A DNA stretch of 64,000 nucleotides from Paucibacter sp. B2R-40. GTDB lineage: Bacteria; Pseudomonadota; Gammaproteobacteria; Burkholderiales; Burkholderiaceae_C. This document shows, piece by piece, positions 16,539 to 25,007 of the stretch (positions are counted from its first letter, which is position 1; every line of letters starts with the position of its first letter). The notes beneath the pieces are model-generated. The model was not told the origin of the DNA. It saw only the letters and a program-made list of their open reading frames with translations, and searched no databases. The translations under genes and the position numbers were made by a program. The stretch covers positions 62,001 through 126,000 of the forward strand of contig NZ_JAJIRP010000011.1 in assembly GCF_025717555.1 (NCBI RefSeq), in the 5' to 3' direction.

Positions 16539-17954
16539 ATGAAGGCAACACGCAGCGAGATCGACAGCTTCGGCTCGATTGAAGTTCCGGCCGATGCCCT
16601 GTGGGGCGCGCAGACCGCGCGCAGCCTGATGTTCTTCAAAATCGGTCAGGCGGGTGCTCAGCCATATGGCCAGCGCATGCCGCTGGCCGTGATCCATGCG
16701 CTGGCCTGGGTCAAATGGGCGGCCGCGCTGGTCAACCGGGATTTGGGCTTGCTGGACGCCACCGAGGCTTTGGCCATCGCGGCGGCAGCGCAGGAGGTGG
16801 CGAGCGGCGCGCATGACGCGCAGTTCCCGCTCTCCGTCTGGCAGACCGGCTCGGGCACGCAAAGCCATATGAATGTCAACGAGGTGATTGCCAATCTCGC
16901 CTCGCAAGCCTTGGGCGGCGGCTTGGGCGAGCAGCGCTCCATCCACCCGAACGACCATGTCAATCTCGGCCAGTCCTCCAATGACGTCTTCCCCAGCGCC
17001 ATGCATGTGGCGGTGGCTCTGCAGGCCAAGCGGCAGCTGCTGCCGGCGCTGACCGAGCTGCAAGCGGCGCTGCTGGACAAGGCCGACGCATGGGCTACGC
17101 TGGTCAAGATTGGCCGCACCCATGGCCAGGACGCCACGCCGGTGACGCTGGGCCAGGAGTTTGCCGGCTATGCCACGCAGCTGCAGCTGTGCGAGGGCCA
17201 TCTGCGTTATGCGCTGCAGGCGGTGCACCGCCTTGCGATTGGCGGCACGGCGGTCGGCACTGGGCTGAACACGCATGCCGAGTTCGGCGCTCGGGTCGCC
17301 GCCCGGCTGGCGCAGCAATTGGAGCTGCCACTCACGCAAGCCGACAACTTGTTCGCCGCCATGGCCGGTCATGAGGCCTTGGTCGGCCTGCACGCCGGGC
17401 TCAAGATGCTGGCCATCGCCTTGACCAAGATCGCCTGCGATATCCGCCTGATGGGCGGCGGCCCACGCGCCGGTCTGGGCGAGTTGATCTTGCCCGCCAA
17501 TGAGCCGGGTAGCTCCATCATGCCGGGCAAGGTCAACCCCACGCAGATCGAAGCGCTGACCATGGTCTGCGCCCAGGTGATGGGCCATGACGCGGCGATC
17601 GGCTTTGCCGCCAGCCAAGGCCAGTTCGAGCTCAATGTCTACAAGCCGCTGATCATTCTGGACTGCCTGGACAGCCTGAGCCTGCTCAGCGAGGCGATGC
17701 AAAGTTTCAAGCAGCATTGCTTGCAGGGCTTGGCGGCGAATCCTGAGCGCATCGATGCATTGCTGCAATCCTCGCTGATGCTGGTGACCGCCTTGGTGCC
17801 GCATATCGGCTATGACCGCGCGGCGGCCATCGCCAAGCTGGCCCACCAAAACGGCCTGAGCCTGCGCAGCGCCGCCTTGGAACGGGGCGAAGTCAGCGCC
17901 GCCGACTTTGACAACTGGGTCGACCCGCAAGGCATGTTGGGCCCGGCAGTTTAG
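16539..17954 (+). CDS. fumC: Fumarate hydratase, class II
   Basis: A 471-residue cytoplasmic enzyme of the TCA cycle that interconverts fumarate and malate without an iron-sulfur cluster. The superfamily signature GSSIMPGKVNPTQ (near residue 325), the GSGTQSHMNVNEV and GRTHGQDATPVTLGQ motifs all fit FumC. Aspartate ammonia-lyase shares these motifs; length and the HMN/THG context favour fumarase. An oxygen-stable fumarase beside a Crp/Fnr regulator fits redox control. Confidence 0.9.
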   Translation: MKATRSEIDSFGSIEVPADALWGAQTARSLMFFKIGQAGAQPYGQRMPLAVIHALAWVKWAAALVNRDLGLLDATEALAIAAAAQEVASGAHDAQFPLSVWQTGSGTQSHMNVNEVIANLASQALGGGLGEQRSIHPNDHVNLGQSSNDVFPSAMHVAVALQAKRQLLPALTELQAALLDKADAWATLVKIGRTHGQDATPVTLGQEFAGYATQLQLCEGHLRYALQAVHRLAIGGTAVGTGLNTHAEFGARVAARLAQQLELPLTQADNLFAAMAGHEALVGLHAGLKMLAIALTKIACDIRLMGGGPRAGLGELILPANEPGSSIMPGKVNPTQIEALTMVCAQVMGHDAAIGFAASQGQFELNVYKPLIILDCLDSLSLLSEAMQSFKQHCLQGLAANPERIDALLQSSLMLVTALVPHIGYDRAAAIAKLAHQNGLSLRSAALERGEVSAADFDNWVDPQGMLGPAV

Positions 17955-17969
17955 GTGTGCTAACGCACA
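17954..17969. promoter_or_regulatory. Crp/Fnr-type palindrome after fumC
   Basis: GGTGTG-CTAA-CGCACA has a perfect right arm; read with shorter arms it is TGTGC-TAAC-GCACA, a perfect palindrome. It overlaps the fumC stop and is 182 bases before the ice-binding-like gene. Confidence 0.35.
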
Positions 17970-18150
17970 GACCGGTGAGATTGACAGCGACAGGATGACC
18001 GGTGACGCAGCGCCATGAGTTGAGACATCAGACACTCAGGCCACTGCTTCATCCGTGCAAGTCCGAAAGCCTCACGCGACGACTGAGATGGCGTGCGACT
18101 CCTTGCTAAACCATGCCGGCCCTTGGACCGGTCAAACAGGATCTCTCGCC

Positions 18151-19029
18151 ATGCAAACCCATACCAGCACGTACAAGATTCACTTCATCGCTGCCACTTG
18201 CATCGCGCTACTCGGGCCCATCCCGGCGGTGGCTGCGTCCCTGCTGGCAAGCGCGCAAAGTTTTGCCGTGCTGGGGCATGAGACCGTGACCAACGCACAC
18301 AGCGCGCCCAACCCCAGCACGCGGGTCTATGGCGACCTGGGTGTCACGCCGGGTAGCTCGGTGACAGGCTTTTATCCGGACGGCGCGGTGTCCGGCGGCG
18401 CCATCCACATCAATGACGGCATTGCGCAATTGGCCTTGGCGGATACGCTGAGCGCCTATACAACGCTGGCGGGTCTACCCTCGGTGGCGAACCTGACTGG
18501 CCATGCGCTGGGCTCCTTGGGCTATCAAAGCTTGACGCCGGGCGTCTATCACTTCGACAGCTCGGCGCAGCTGACCGGCAACTTGGTGCTGGACTTCACC
18601 GGCAACCCGAATGGCACTTTTGTGTTCCAGATCGGCAGCAGCTTGACCGCGGCCAGCGACTCCTCGTTGCAAGTCCTCAATGGCAATTCGAACAGCGGCG
18701 TGTACTGGCAGGTCGGCAGCTCCGCCACGCTGGGCTTAGACAGCCAGTTTGCCGGCAACATCTTGGCCCTCGCCAGCGTCAGCCTGGATCCACGGGCGCA
18801 GATTCTGTGCGGGCGCGCTTTCGCCATCACCGGCGCGGTGACGCTGACCGACAACCTGATCTCCAGCAACTGCAGCGCTGAAGCTTTCGGCCATCAGCGC
18901 TTTGACTTCGGCAGCCAAGGCTTTAGCGGCGAACTGGCCACCGCAGTGCCGGAACCGAGCGCGCTCCTGCTCTTGACCTTGGGCGCAGCGGGGCTTGCAG
19001 CGTTCAGATTTAACAAGACCGGGCGCTGA
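18151..19029 (+). CDS. Ice-binding-like (DUF3494) secreted protein with PEP-CTERM anchor
   Basis: A 292-residue exported protein. After the signal peptide (cleavage near VAA, residue 28) comes a DUF3494/ice-binding-type beta-solenoid (about 35-245, with ILASAQSFAVLG-like start and repeated LTPGVYHF, TFVFQIGSSLT, AQILCGRAFA segments). The C-terminus is a PEP-CTERM sorting signal: VPEPSA, a hydrophobic helix, then a basic end, so an exosortase elsewhere should process it. Ice binding is the known activity of some members; adhesion or surface roles are also possible. Start 18151 follows AGGA. Confidence 0.85.
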   Translation: MQTHTSTYKIHFIAATCIALLGPIPAVAASLLASAQSFAVLGHETVTNAHSAPNPSTRVYGDLGVTPGSSVTGFYPDGAVSGGAIHINDGIAQLALADTLSAYTTLAGLPSVANLTGHALGSLGYQSLTPGVYHFDSSAQLTGNLVLDFTGNPNGTFVFQIGSSLTAASDSSLQVLNGNSNSGVYWQVGSSATLGLDSQFAGNILALASVSLDPRAQILCGRAFAITGAVTLTDNLISSNCSAEAFGHQRFDFGSQGFSGELATAVPEPSALLLLTLGAAGLAAFRFNKTGR

Positions 19030-19153
19030 AGCTTGAGCACCGCTGCGCTGCGCAATGATGCGTTCAGCGCGGCGGAATTTAGGGCCAGTTTGATGCAGGT
19101 ACGAGATGAGCACCGCTGGCCTAAGGCTCTATTTGAGCGCCAGCAAGCCGCGA

Positions 19154-19645
19154 CTATTGATAGCCTATCCCCATCACATAGTTGCGCAGCAGCTCCTCTT
19201 CCTGATTGCCCGCCAATAGCAGCGCACGCAGGCCGTCGCGCACATTGACAACCCCGAGCGGCTTGTTGTCGGCATCGACCAGCAAGATGTGGATCAGGCC
19301 CAGCTTGTGCATGATGGCCACCACATCGGACAACTGGTCCTGCAGTCCGCAGGATCTGATTTCCCTCGACATCACCGCATCAGCCCGCGTCGTGAAGAAG
19401 TCGGCCTGGCCCAAGCCGAGCTGCTTGACCAACATCGTTTCGGTAATGATGCCCAGCACGGCGCCGGCTTCGCTGCACACCACCACGACACTGATCTGCG
19501 CGCTGGACAAGAGTGCGGCCACATCTACCAGATGAGCGCCAGCGGGCACCGTCAGCAGGCGTGAGCGGGCAATCGTCTGGATGGTGCTGACCAGCGGTGC
19601 TGGCACGCTGCGAGGCGCTTCCTTGTGGGTATCGGTGTCAGTCAT
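19154..19645 (-). CDS. Tandem CBS-domain protein
   Basis: A 163-residue soluble protein made of two CBS motifs (about residues 20-80 and 85-145; LVDVAALLSSAQISVVVV and LSDVVAIMHKLGLIHILLVD). Paired CBS domains bind adenosine nucleotides and sense energy state; no effector domain is attached. The ATG at 19645 follows AAAGGA; a longer reading start at 19837 is rejected. A weak Crp-like site is at 19699-19714, 54 bases upstream. Confidence 0.8.
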   Translation of the reverse strand: MTDTDTHKEAPRSVPAPLVSTIQTIARSRLLTVPAGAHLVDVAALLSSAQISVVVVCSEAGAVLGIITETMLVKQLGLGQADFFTTRADAVMSREIRSCGLQDQLSDVVAIMHKLGLIHILLVDADNKPLGVVNVRDGLRALLLAGNQEEELLRNYVMGIGYQ

Positions 19646-19698
19646 GACGAATCCTTTCAAACTGAATGCTGAGTGAATGCTGAGTGCGGGCTTAGGTC

Positions 19699-19714
19699 CG
19701 TGCGTTGTTTCACT
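19699..19714. promoter_or_regulatory. Weak Crp/Fnr-type site before the CBS gene
   Basis: CGTGCG-TTGT-TTCACT: the left arm matches five of six bases and the right arm three of six. It is included because its 54-base distance to the CBS gene start equals that of stronger copies. Confidence 0.2.
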
Positions 19715-19820
19715 TGCCTCATACGTTCCACCCCGCCCGGCGCTGTCTTTTTGTTCAGCGTACAGACCCTGTTTGGCTTGGCGCAGGCGTGAAACTTCCT
19801 TCGCTCCAGCGCCTTTTGAA

Positions 19821-20234
19821 CTAGAGCAGCTCTTCAACCGTCAACCTGCGGTAATGCACCGCCAAGGTCGCATCACAGCTGCGTGCGATGGCGGCGGCGG
19901 CCGCCGCGCGCTCGACGCTGCTGACCTTGACCAAGAGCCATCGATAGCCCTCTTTGCTCAGCTTGATGTAGCGGCGCAGCAAGGTGATTTCATAGCCAAA
20001 GCCGGCCATGGCGCCGGCGTTCTCGGCCATGGCTTCAAGCTGCTCCAGCGTCTCGCTGGGCGCGAAATGCAGCACTTCCGAGCTGGGCCAGGCCTCACCA
20101 TTCGGCGCGCCTTGCAGGGCCGCAACCAGCTGGTTGGCGAGCGCTTGCGCTGGCAGACCGACCATCAGCCAACCGACGGGTTTGAAGGCACCGAAACTGG
20201 TCGGCACTTGGGGGACGGCGGTGATATCACTCAT
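19821..20234 (-). CDS. Unknown small soluble protein
   Basis: A 137-residue protein with mixed alpha/beta pattern: a hydrophobic strand (VGWLMVGLP), a central FGYEITLLRRYIKLSKEGYRW segment and an ATLAVHYRRLTVEELL end. It resembles general stress/heat-tolerance proteins that show ferredoxin-like repeats, but I do not recognise a named family. The start at 20234 follows AGAGGGT. It ends 176 bases before the CBS gene on the same strand. Confidence 0.65.
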   Translation of the reverse strand: MSDITAVPQVPTSFGAFKPVGWLMVGLPAQALANQLVAALQGAPNGEAWPSSEVLHFAPSETLEQLEAMAENAGAMAGFGYEITLLRRYIKLSKEGYRWLLVKVSSVERAAAAAAIARSCDATLAVHYRRLTVEELL

Positions 20235-20421
20235 GACGCAGACCCTCTGAGGCAGATGAAGCAGCGCAGGTCTGCGTCGGCAGCGGCAAGGCGCACTTGC
20301 AATCGGCATTGGTGATGAAGTGCATGGGGGGCTCCGATCAGGTGCTTGGGGATGGATTGCTTTTTTCCTCGGACCAGCCGGGGCTCGCAGTCACAGCTTG
20401 CGCGCCGAGGCAACTGCGGTC

Positions 20422-20437
20422 TGTTCGCTGCACCACA
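20422..20437. promoter_or_regulatory. Weak Crp/Fnr-type site before the 20522 lipoprotein
   Basis: TGTTCG-CTGC-ACCACA: the left arm equals that of stronger copies at 24923 and 43311, the right arm has four of six matches. It ends 84 bases before the lipoprotein start. Confidence 0.25.
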
Positions 20438-20521
20438 GACGCCGGCCGGCGGCGCCTCTATAAAGCATGAACAAAGGCAGCCAGCCCCCCCATCCACTAC
20501 GCATTTGGCGCGAGGAATTCC

Positions 20522-20878
20522 ATGCAGCATTCATTCCGATTGACTACCCTGTGTCTCGTCGCCTTGACGCTCAGCGCCTGCGACAAGGCACCTCCCAACC
20601 CCATTTGGCCGCCCGAGCCAAAGGTCAGGCCTGTGACTGGCGAATTGGCTGCGCAGGTGGCCAGCGCGCCGCAGACCTCGGTACCCTCGGTACCTTCGGC
20701 CGCAACCGTACTCGCCACGCCCGCCACCGCCACCAAAGTCGACCCGACTGCGGGCCGCTCCAACAGCGCGATGAGCCGGGCGCAAGAATCCTCGGCGATG
20801 CCCATGCCGGGCCAAAACAATGATCACTCGGCCCCGCTGACTCCGACCAAGCCTGCCAGCGGCCCTGGGCGCGGCTAA
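20522..20878 (+). CDS. Small proline/alanine-rich lipoprotein
   Basis: A 118-residue protein with signal peptide and lipobox LSACD (near residue 20). The mature part is low-complexity, rich in Pro, Ala, Ser and Thr, with no recognised domain, probably a disordered envelope lipoprotein. AGGAATTCC precedes the ATG. It is followed by a 50-residue gene 47 bases on. Confidence 0.65.
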   Translation: MQHSFRLTTLCLVALTLSACDKAPPNPIWPPEPKVRPVTGELAAQVASAPQTSVPSVPSAATVLATPATATKVDPTAGRSNSAMSRAQESSAMPMPGQNNDHSAPLTPTKPASGPGRG

Positions 20879-20925
20879 GTTCTGCTTTCACCTCAGACGG
20901 CACCGGCAAAGTCAGGAGATCCTCA

Positions 20926-21078
20926 ATGGCTGCGACCCATAGACACCCTCACCCCAATACCGACGTCCCCGCCGAGTTCGAACCCGGCGCGCTGCCGGTG
21001 GAACCCGACGAAGGGCTGATACCCAGTCAAATCCCGCACGACCCCGAGCACGAGTGGGCGGTCGATCCCGAAGCATGA
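20926..21078 (+). CDS. Small acidic protein (50 residues)
   Basis: A short open frame beginning MAATHRHPHPN, with AGGAG seven bases before its ATG. The product is rich in Pro, Glu and Asp and ends EHEWAVDPEA; no hydrophobic segment. The ribosome site and codon bias support it. Function unknown. Confidence 0.55.
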   Translation: MAATHRHPHPNTDVPAEFEPGALPVEPDEGLIPSQIPHDPEHEWAVDPEA

Positions 21079-21085
21079 GGCGGGC

Positions 21086-21105
21086 CGCCTTGAAGTCACA
21101 AGGCG
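21086..21105. terminator. Hairpin between convergent genes
   Basis: Seven-base arms CGCCTTG and CAAGGCG around a six-base loop, in the 52-base gap between the convergent 20926 and 21131 genes. No strong T-run on either side. Confidence 0.45.
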
Positions 21106-21130
21106 AGTCGGGCCGCGGCCTCAGAGCTCG

Positions 21131-22201
21131 TCACTTTGGGCGCGGCTGTGTGGTCCGCTGGTCCGGCTGGCTCAACTGACCCACGCGCAAGTCTTTGACG
21201 GCCTGCACCACGGCGCGGGCGACATTGCGGGCCTCCTCCTGCACCGCCTTGTCCAGGTCGAGCGCGTCATGGCTGTTGTAGTAAGGCTCGTAATAGCCGA
21301 TATAGCGGTCGAGTTTGGACGCCGCGCCAGCGTCTATCAAGCCCATCCACTCCAGCCAGTCGCAAAGGTTGCGCCGGTGAACTTCCACGCCGGCCACATC
21401 GCCGTGCACGATCACGCCGTAGGCACGGCCGGCCAGATGCTTGGGATAGTCCCAGCCTTGCTGTTCAATCCGCTTGGCCTCGTCCACATGCTTGCCATGC
21501 GTGCTCGTTGGATCGGGGTTGCCGCCATCGGCCGAGACCATGCGGTCCATCATCAGCTTGAGCGGGCTCGGCGACTGGTACCAATAGGTCGGCGCCAGGA
21601 TGATCACCGCATGGGCGGCCACCCAGCGCTCATAGATTTCGGCCATCCAATCATCGGTCTGGCCCAAGGCATGGTTGGGGTAGCAGCTGCAGGGCCAATG
21701 GCACAGCGGCATGGCGCTCGACACGCAGCCCTTGCAGGGGTGAATGGTGCGGCCGTATTCCGAGGTGACCAGACTCAGGTCGAGCACGTCGGCATGCAGG
21801 CCTGCCTGCTCGATCACTTCTTGCGCCATGCCGGTCAGCCGCCAGGTCTTGGAGATCTCGCCCGGACAAGTGCCGTCATTGCGCGCACTGCCGCAGACCA
21901 GCAGGACCCGCGAGGGATTTTTGCTGTCACTCCAACGCTTTTGCGCAGCCTTCAAGCGCTGCTGGGTGTTCAGCCACTGCACCGACACCTGGTAGCTGGG
22001 GTCGGCAAAACCGCGCCCGGCCGGCTGAGTGATGGGCGCTTTGCGACCTTCTTGCATGGCCACCCAGGCGATCGCTTCCAGCCTGTCGATGGCCGCGTAT
22101 TCGCCGTCGAATGCGGGGTCGTAGAAGCGAGCCTTGAAACGCTCGCTGAACTGCGCACGCGTCAGCGGCAAGGGCGCTTGTCCGGTTCTGATCTTCGTCA
22201 T
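21131..22201 (-). CDS. Flavodoxin-fold NAD(P)H-dependent oxidoreductase
   Basis: A 356-residue soluble protein. Residues 1-90 form an unusual N-terminal extension; about 95-300 is a flavodoxin-like FMN reductase fold (VLLVCGSARNDGTCPG phosphate loop, ILAPTYWYQSPSPLKLMMDR). It also carries a cysteine cluster (CKGC, LCHWPCSC) in the middle that could bind metal or be redox-active, as in the iron-sulfur flavoprotein class. Substrate unknown; quinone or azo reduction are possibilities. Starts with its own promoter region and ends near a convergent hairpin. Confidence 0.75.
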   Translation of the reverse strand: MTKIRTGQAPLPLTRAQFSERFKARFYDPAFDGEYAAIDRLEAIAWVAMQEGRKAPITQPAGRGFADPSYQVSVQWLNTQQRLKAAQKRWSDSKNPSRVLLVCGSARNDGTCPGEISKTWRLTGMAQEVIEQAGLHADVLDLSLVTSEYGRTIHPCKGCVSSAMPLCHWPCSCYPNHALGQTDDWMAEIYERWVAAHAVIILAPTYWYQSPSPLKLMMDRMVSADGGNPDPTSTHGKHVDEAKRIEQQGWDYPKHLAGRAYGVIVHGDVAGVEVHRRNLCDWLEWMGLIDAGAASKLDRYIGYYEPYYNSHDALDLDKAVQEEARNVARAVVQAVKDLRVGQLSQPDQRTTQPRPK

Positions 22202-22222
22202 AGGAGCTCCGGTGCTTTTGCT

Positions 22223-22447
22223 TCAACCCGCTCGTGGGGCGTCAATTTGAATGGCTTTGCTGGCCACATAGCGCTTGTAGTCACCCAGCGGTATGGCGGC
22301 CGAGCCGTGCGAATCAGCATCGGTCCAGCTGATGGTCACATCCAGCGCGGACTCTTCGACCTCGCAAGCGCCTTTGCGTATCGTGATATTGGCGCCGTCG
22401 CCTTCGCGGTATTCGACGGTTCCGGTGATGTGGGCTGGCTGGCTCAT
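22223..22447 (-). CDS. Small unknown protein, paralogue of 45620-45841
   Basis: A 74-residue soluble protein with beta-strand character: ITGTVEYREGDGANITI, then CEVEE, ISWTD and AAIPLGDYKRY. The start at 22447 follows GGAG. Matching positions (ITG.V.Y..G.G, G.C.VE, I.W, S.A.P..D) recur in the protein at 45620, so the two are paralogues. Both lie beside Crp-like palindromes or BON/PRC stress genes. Function unknown. Confidence 0.65.
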   Translation of the reverse strand: MSQPAHITGTVEYREGDGANITIRKGACEVEESALDVTISWTDADSHGSAAIPLGDYKRYVASKAIQIDAPRAG

Positions 22448-22526
22448 AGTGGCTCCAATGGCTGATGTTGACGCTGCACCTTGAGGTCCAGCTGCGGCCA
22501 TCGTGCGAGCCCGCGAGCATGGCGTC

Positions 22527-22542
22527 CGTGCGCTGGCGCACA
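22527..22542. promoter_or_regulatory. Crp/Fnr-type palindrome (copy 1 of a pair)
   Basis: CGTGCG-CTGG-CGCACA matches eleven of twelve arm bases. It lies between the divergent genes at 22447 and 22682, 80 bases from the former. Confidence 0.5.
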
Positions 22543-22564
22543 TCTGCGGCGACTCGCCTAACTC

Positions 22565-22580
22565 TGTGCGCAAACGCACA
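22565..22580. promoter_or_regulatory. Crp/Fnr-type palindrome, perfect copy
   Basis: TGTGCG-CAAA-CGCACA, a perfect palindrome with the four-base spacer. Its centre is 38 bases from that of 22527-22542. It ends 101 bases before the PRC-barrel gene. Confidence 0.55.
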
Positions 22581-22681
22581 GTGCCCACACAGCCCTTCAT
22601 TTAACTTGCTGGCAGAGCGTCGCTTCTCTCATTGCGGCGCTCGTATCAATCCGCCAATGAGACACCGAACTGGAGCAGCAC

Positions 22682-23155
22682 ATGAACTACGAAGAACGCG
22701 ACACCTACGGCATTTACCGCACAAATAATGGGTCAGGCACCGGCCTCGACGGCCAGTCCGTCGGCGGCTTCGACCCCGAAATTCATCAAGGCCCTGGCCC
22801 ACGCCTGATGGGCGCAAACACCTTGATCGGCAATGACGTCTGCAACCAGGAGGGCGTGGATCTGGGCGACATCAAGGAAATCATGCTGGACGTCAGCAGC
22901 GGCCGCATCAGCTACGCGGTGCTGTCTTTCGGTGGCTTTCTGAGCCTGGGCGAGAAGCTGTTTGCCGTGCCTTGGAGCGCCCTCAAGCTCGACACCGTGA
23001 ACAAGCGCTTCACGCTCAACATCGACAAGAACCGGCTGGAAGGCGCGCCTGGCTTTGACAAGGACAAGTGGCCGAATATGGCCGATTCCGAATGGGCGCT
23101 GGGCATCCATGCTTTCTATGGCACCCATCCCCACGGCGACACCTTGATGAACTGA
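22682..23155 (+). CDS. PRC-barrel domain protein
   Basis: A 157-residue soluble protein with a PRC-barrel (about residues 40-115: ANTLIGNDVCNQEGVDLGDI, then ISYAVLSFGGFLSLGEKLFAVPW). PRC-barrel proteins occur in RNA processing, photosynthesis and in stress clusters of Burkholderiales, where the role is unknown. GGAG precedes the ATG. It is 18 bases from the ABC transporter gene, so they may be cotranscribed. Confidence 0.85.
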   Translation: MNYEERDTYGIYRTNNGSGTGLDGQSVGGFDPEIHQGPGPRLMGANTLIGNDVCNQEGVDLGDIKEIMLDVSSGRISYAVLSFGGFLSLGEKLFAVPWSALKLDTVNKRFTLNIDKNRLEGAPGFDKDKWPNMADSEWALGIHAFYGTHPHGDTLMN

Positions 23156-23173
23156 AGCGGCGCCCAAGCGACC

Positions 23174-24901
23174 ATGCCAAGCGAAGCCGCACCCGGATTC
23201 AACGCCCGCCTGTGGCATCGCTTTGTCGCCATCGCCCGGCCCTACTGGCGCAGCGAGCAGCGCTGGCGGGCCATCGGTCTGCTGGCGCTGCTGATTCTGC
23301 TGCTGCTCGGGCAAACCGCCTTCAATGTCTTGTTCAACCATGAGACGGGCGAATTCACCTCGGCACTGGCGGCGCGCGACGCCGAGCGCTTTTGGAGCGC
23401 GATCGGCCGCTATACCGCCATTCTGGTGGGTGCGGTGCCGATTTACGCGCTCTACTTTTATGTGCGTGACACCCTGGGCCTGCGCTGGCGGCGCTGGTTA
23501 ACCGATCATTTTTTGGCCCGCTATTTCGAGCAGCGCGCCTATTACCGGCTGACCGCGGCTTCCGGCATCGACAACCCGGATCAGCGCATCGCCGAGGACA
23601 TCAACGCCTTCACCCAGCAGTCGCTGTATTTCTCGATGATCATGATCGGCTCGCTGATGCAGCTGATCGCCTTCGCCGGCGTGCTGTGGTCGATCTCGCA
23701 GGGCTTGGTCTACTTCCTGATCGGCTACGCGCTGTTCAGCACCTTGTTCACCGGCTCGGTGTTCGGGCGCCGGCTGATCGCCCTGAACTTTCGCCAGCTG
23801 CAGCGCGAGGCTGACTTTCGCTACAACCTGGTGCGCGTGCGCGAGCATGCCGAGGCGATCGCCTTTCACGACGGCGAGGCGCGCGAAATGTCGGCGCTGC
23901 AACGCGTCTTCGAGGCGCTCTACGGCAACTACCTCAAGGTGCTGCGCTGGCAGTTCAAGCTCAATCTGTTTCAGTACGCGCACAGCTTCTTGATCGCCGT
24001 GCTGCCCATCGTGATCATCGCCGGCGAAGTCTTGGCAGGCGAGCTGGAGGTCGGGCGCGCGATCCAGGCGGCCGGCGCCTTTGTCGCGATCCTGAGCGCG
24101 CTGACCGTCATCGTTGACCATTTCGAAGGCCTGAGCCGCTTCTCCGCCGGGGTTGATCGCTTGCACGCTTTCGCGGCCGCGCTGGACAGCCAAGGCGAGC
24201 AATTGCAGCGCAGGCCTGACGACGGCGTGCTGCAAATCACCACCGAGGCGTCCATGAACTTGAGCGTGGCGCAGCTGACCGTGCTGACGCCGAATCGCGA
24301 ACAGCTGCTGATTCAAGGCTTGAGTCTTTGCGTCAAACCGGGCGAGGGTTTGTTGATTGCTGGCGCCAGCGGTTCAGGCAAAAGCTCGCTCTTGCGCGTC
24401 ATCGCCGGCCTGTGGACGACCGGCTCAGGGGTCGTGCAGCGCCCGGCCGGACCTGACATCTTGTTCCTGCCGCAGCAGCCCTATTTGCCGCTGGGCAATT
24501 TGCGCGATCAGCTGACCTACCCGCTGACCGAACGCATGATCTCCGACCAGGAATTGCTGCGCTGGCTGGAGCGCGTCAATCTGCCTTTGCTGGCCGATCG
24601 CTTTGGCGGCTTGGGCGCCGAAGCGGACTGGGCCCGCGTGCTCTCGGTCGGCGAGCAGCAGCGCCTGGCCTTTGCGCGCGCACTGTTGGCCAAGCCGCGC
24701 TACTTGCTGCTGGATGAATCCACCAGCGCGCTCGACGCCGCCAACGAGGCCAAGCTCTACGAGCAACTGGCCGGGCTGGCGATCACCCCGATCAGCGTCA
24801 GCCATCACGCCAGCCTGCTGCGCCACCACACACAGGTCCTGGCCTTGCCGGGCGACGGTACTTGGGTCTTGCATGCAACGCAAGGCTATGTCTGGCAATA
24901 G
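23174..24901 (+). CDS. SbmA/YddA-like ABC transporter (permease-ATPase fusion)
   Basis: A 575-residue inner-membrane protein: an SbmA/BacA-like transmembrane domain (about 1-330, six helices) fused to an ATPase domain with Walker A GASGSGKSS, signature LSVGEQQRLAFARALL and Walker B YLLLDESTSALD. This architecture matches YddA-type and BacA-related transporters, which handle peptides or cobalamin in other bacteria. Substrate cannot be told from sequence. It follows the PRC-barrel gene closely. Confidence 0.85.
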   Translation: MPSEAAPGFNARLWHRFVAIARPYWRSEQRWRAIGLLALLILLLLGQTAFNVLFNHETGEFTSALAARDAERFWSAIGRYTAILVGAVPIYALYFYVRDTLGLRWRRWLTDHFLARYFEQRAYYRLTAASGIDNPDQRIAEDINAFTQQSLYFSMIMIGSLMQLIAFAGVLWSISQGLVYFLIGYALFSTLFTGSVFGRRLIALNFRQLQREADFRYNLVRVREHAEAIAFHDGEAREMSALQRVFEALYGNYLKVLRWQFKLNLFQYAHSFLIAVLPIVIIAGEVLAGELEVGRAIQAAGAFVAILSALTVIVDHFEGLSRFSAGVDRLHAFAAALDSQGEQLQRRPDDGVLQITTEASMNLSVAQLTVLTPNREQLLIQGLSLCVKPGEGLLIAGASGSGKSSLLRVIAGLWTTGSGVVQRPAGPDILFLPQQPYLPLGNLRDQLTYPLTERMISDQELLRWLERVNLPLLADRFGGLGAEADWARVLSVGEQQRLAFARALLAKPRYLLLDESTSALDAANEAKLYEQLAGLAITPISVSHHASLLRHHTQVLALPGDGTWVLHATQGYVWQ

Positions 24902-24922
24902 TTGCGAGGAAATTGAGCGCTG

Positions 24923-24938
24923 TGTTCGCTAACGCACT
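24923..24938. promoter_or_regulatory. Crp/Fnr-type palindrome before the collagen-like lipoprotein
   Basis: TGTTCG-CTAA-CGCACT matches ten of twelve arm bases. It ends 69 bases before the start of the lipoprotein at 25008. Confidence 0.45.
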
Positions 24939-25007
24939 GAACCCTTCGCTGCCCCGCCCTAATCTCCACACCCATCCACTCGCAAACCCAAATTCCAAGG
25001 AACCCCC

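Noticed and set aside
16479-18035. Minus-strand open frame of 518 codons opposite fumC
   Set aside because: Shadow frame, rich in His/Gln/Arg; fumC on the plus strand has all family motifs.
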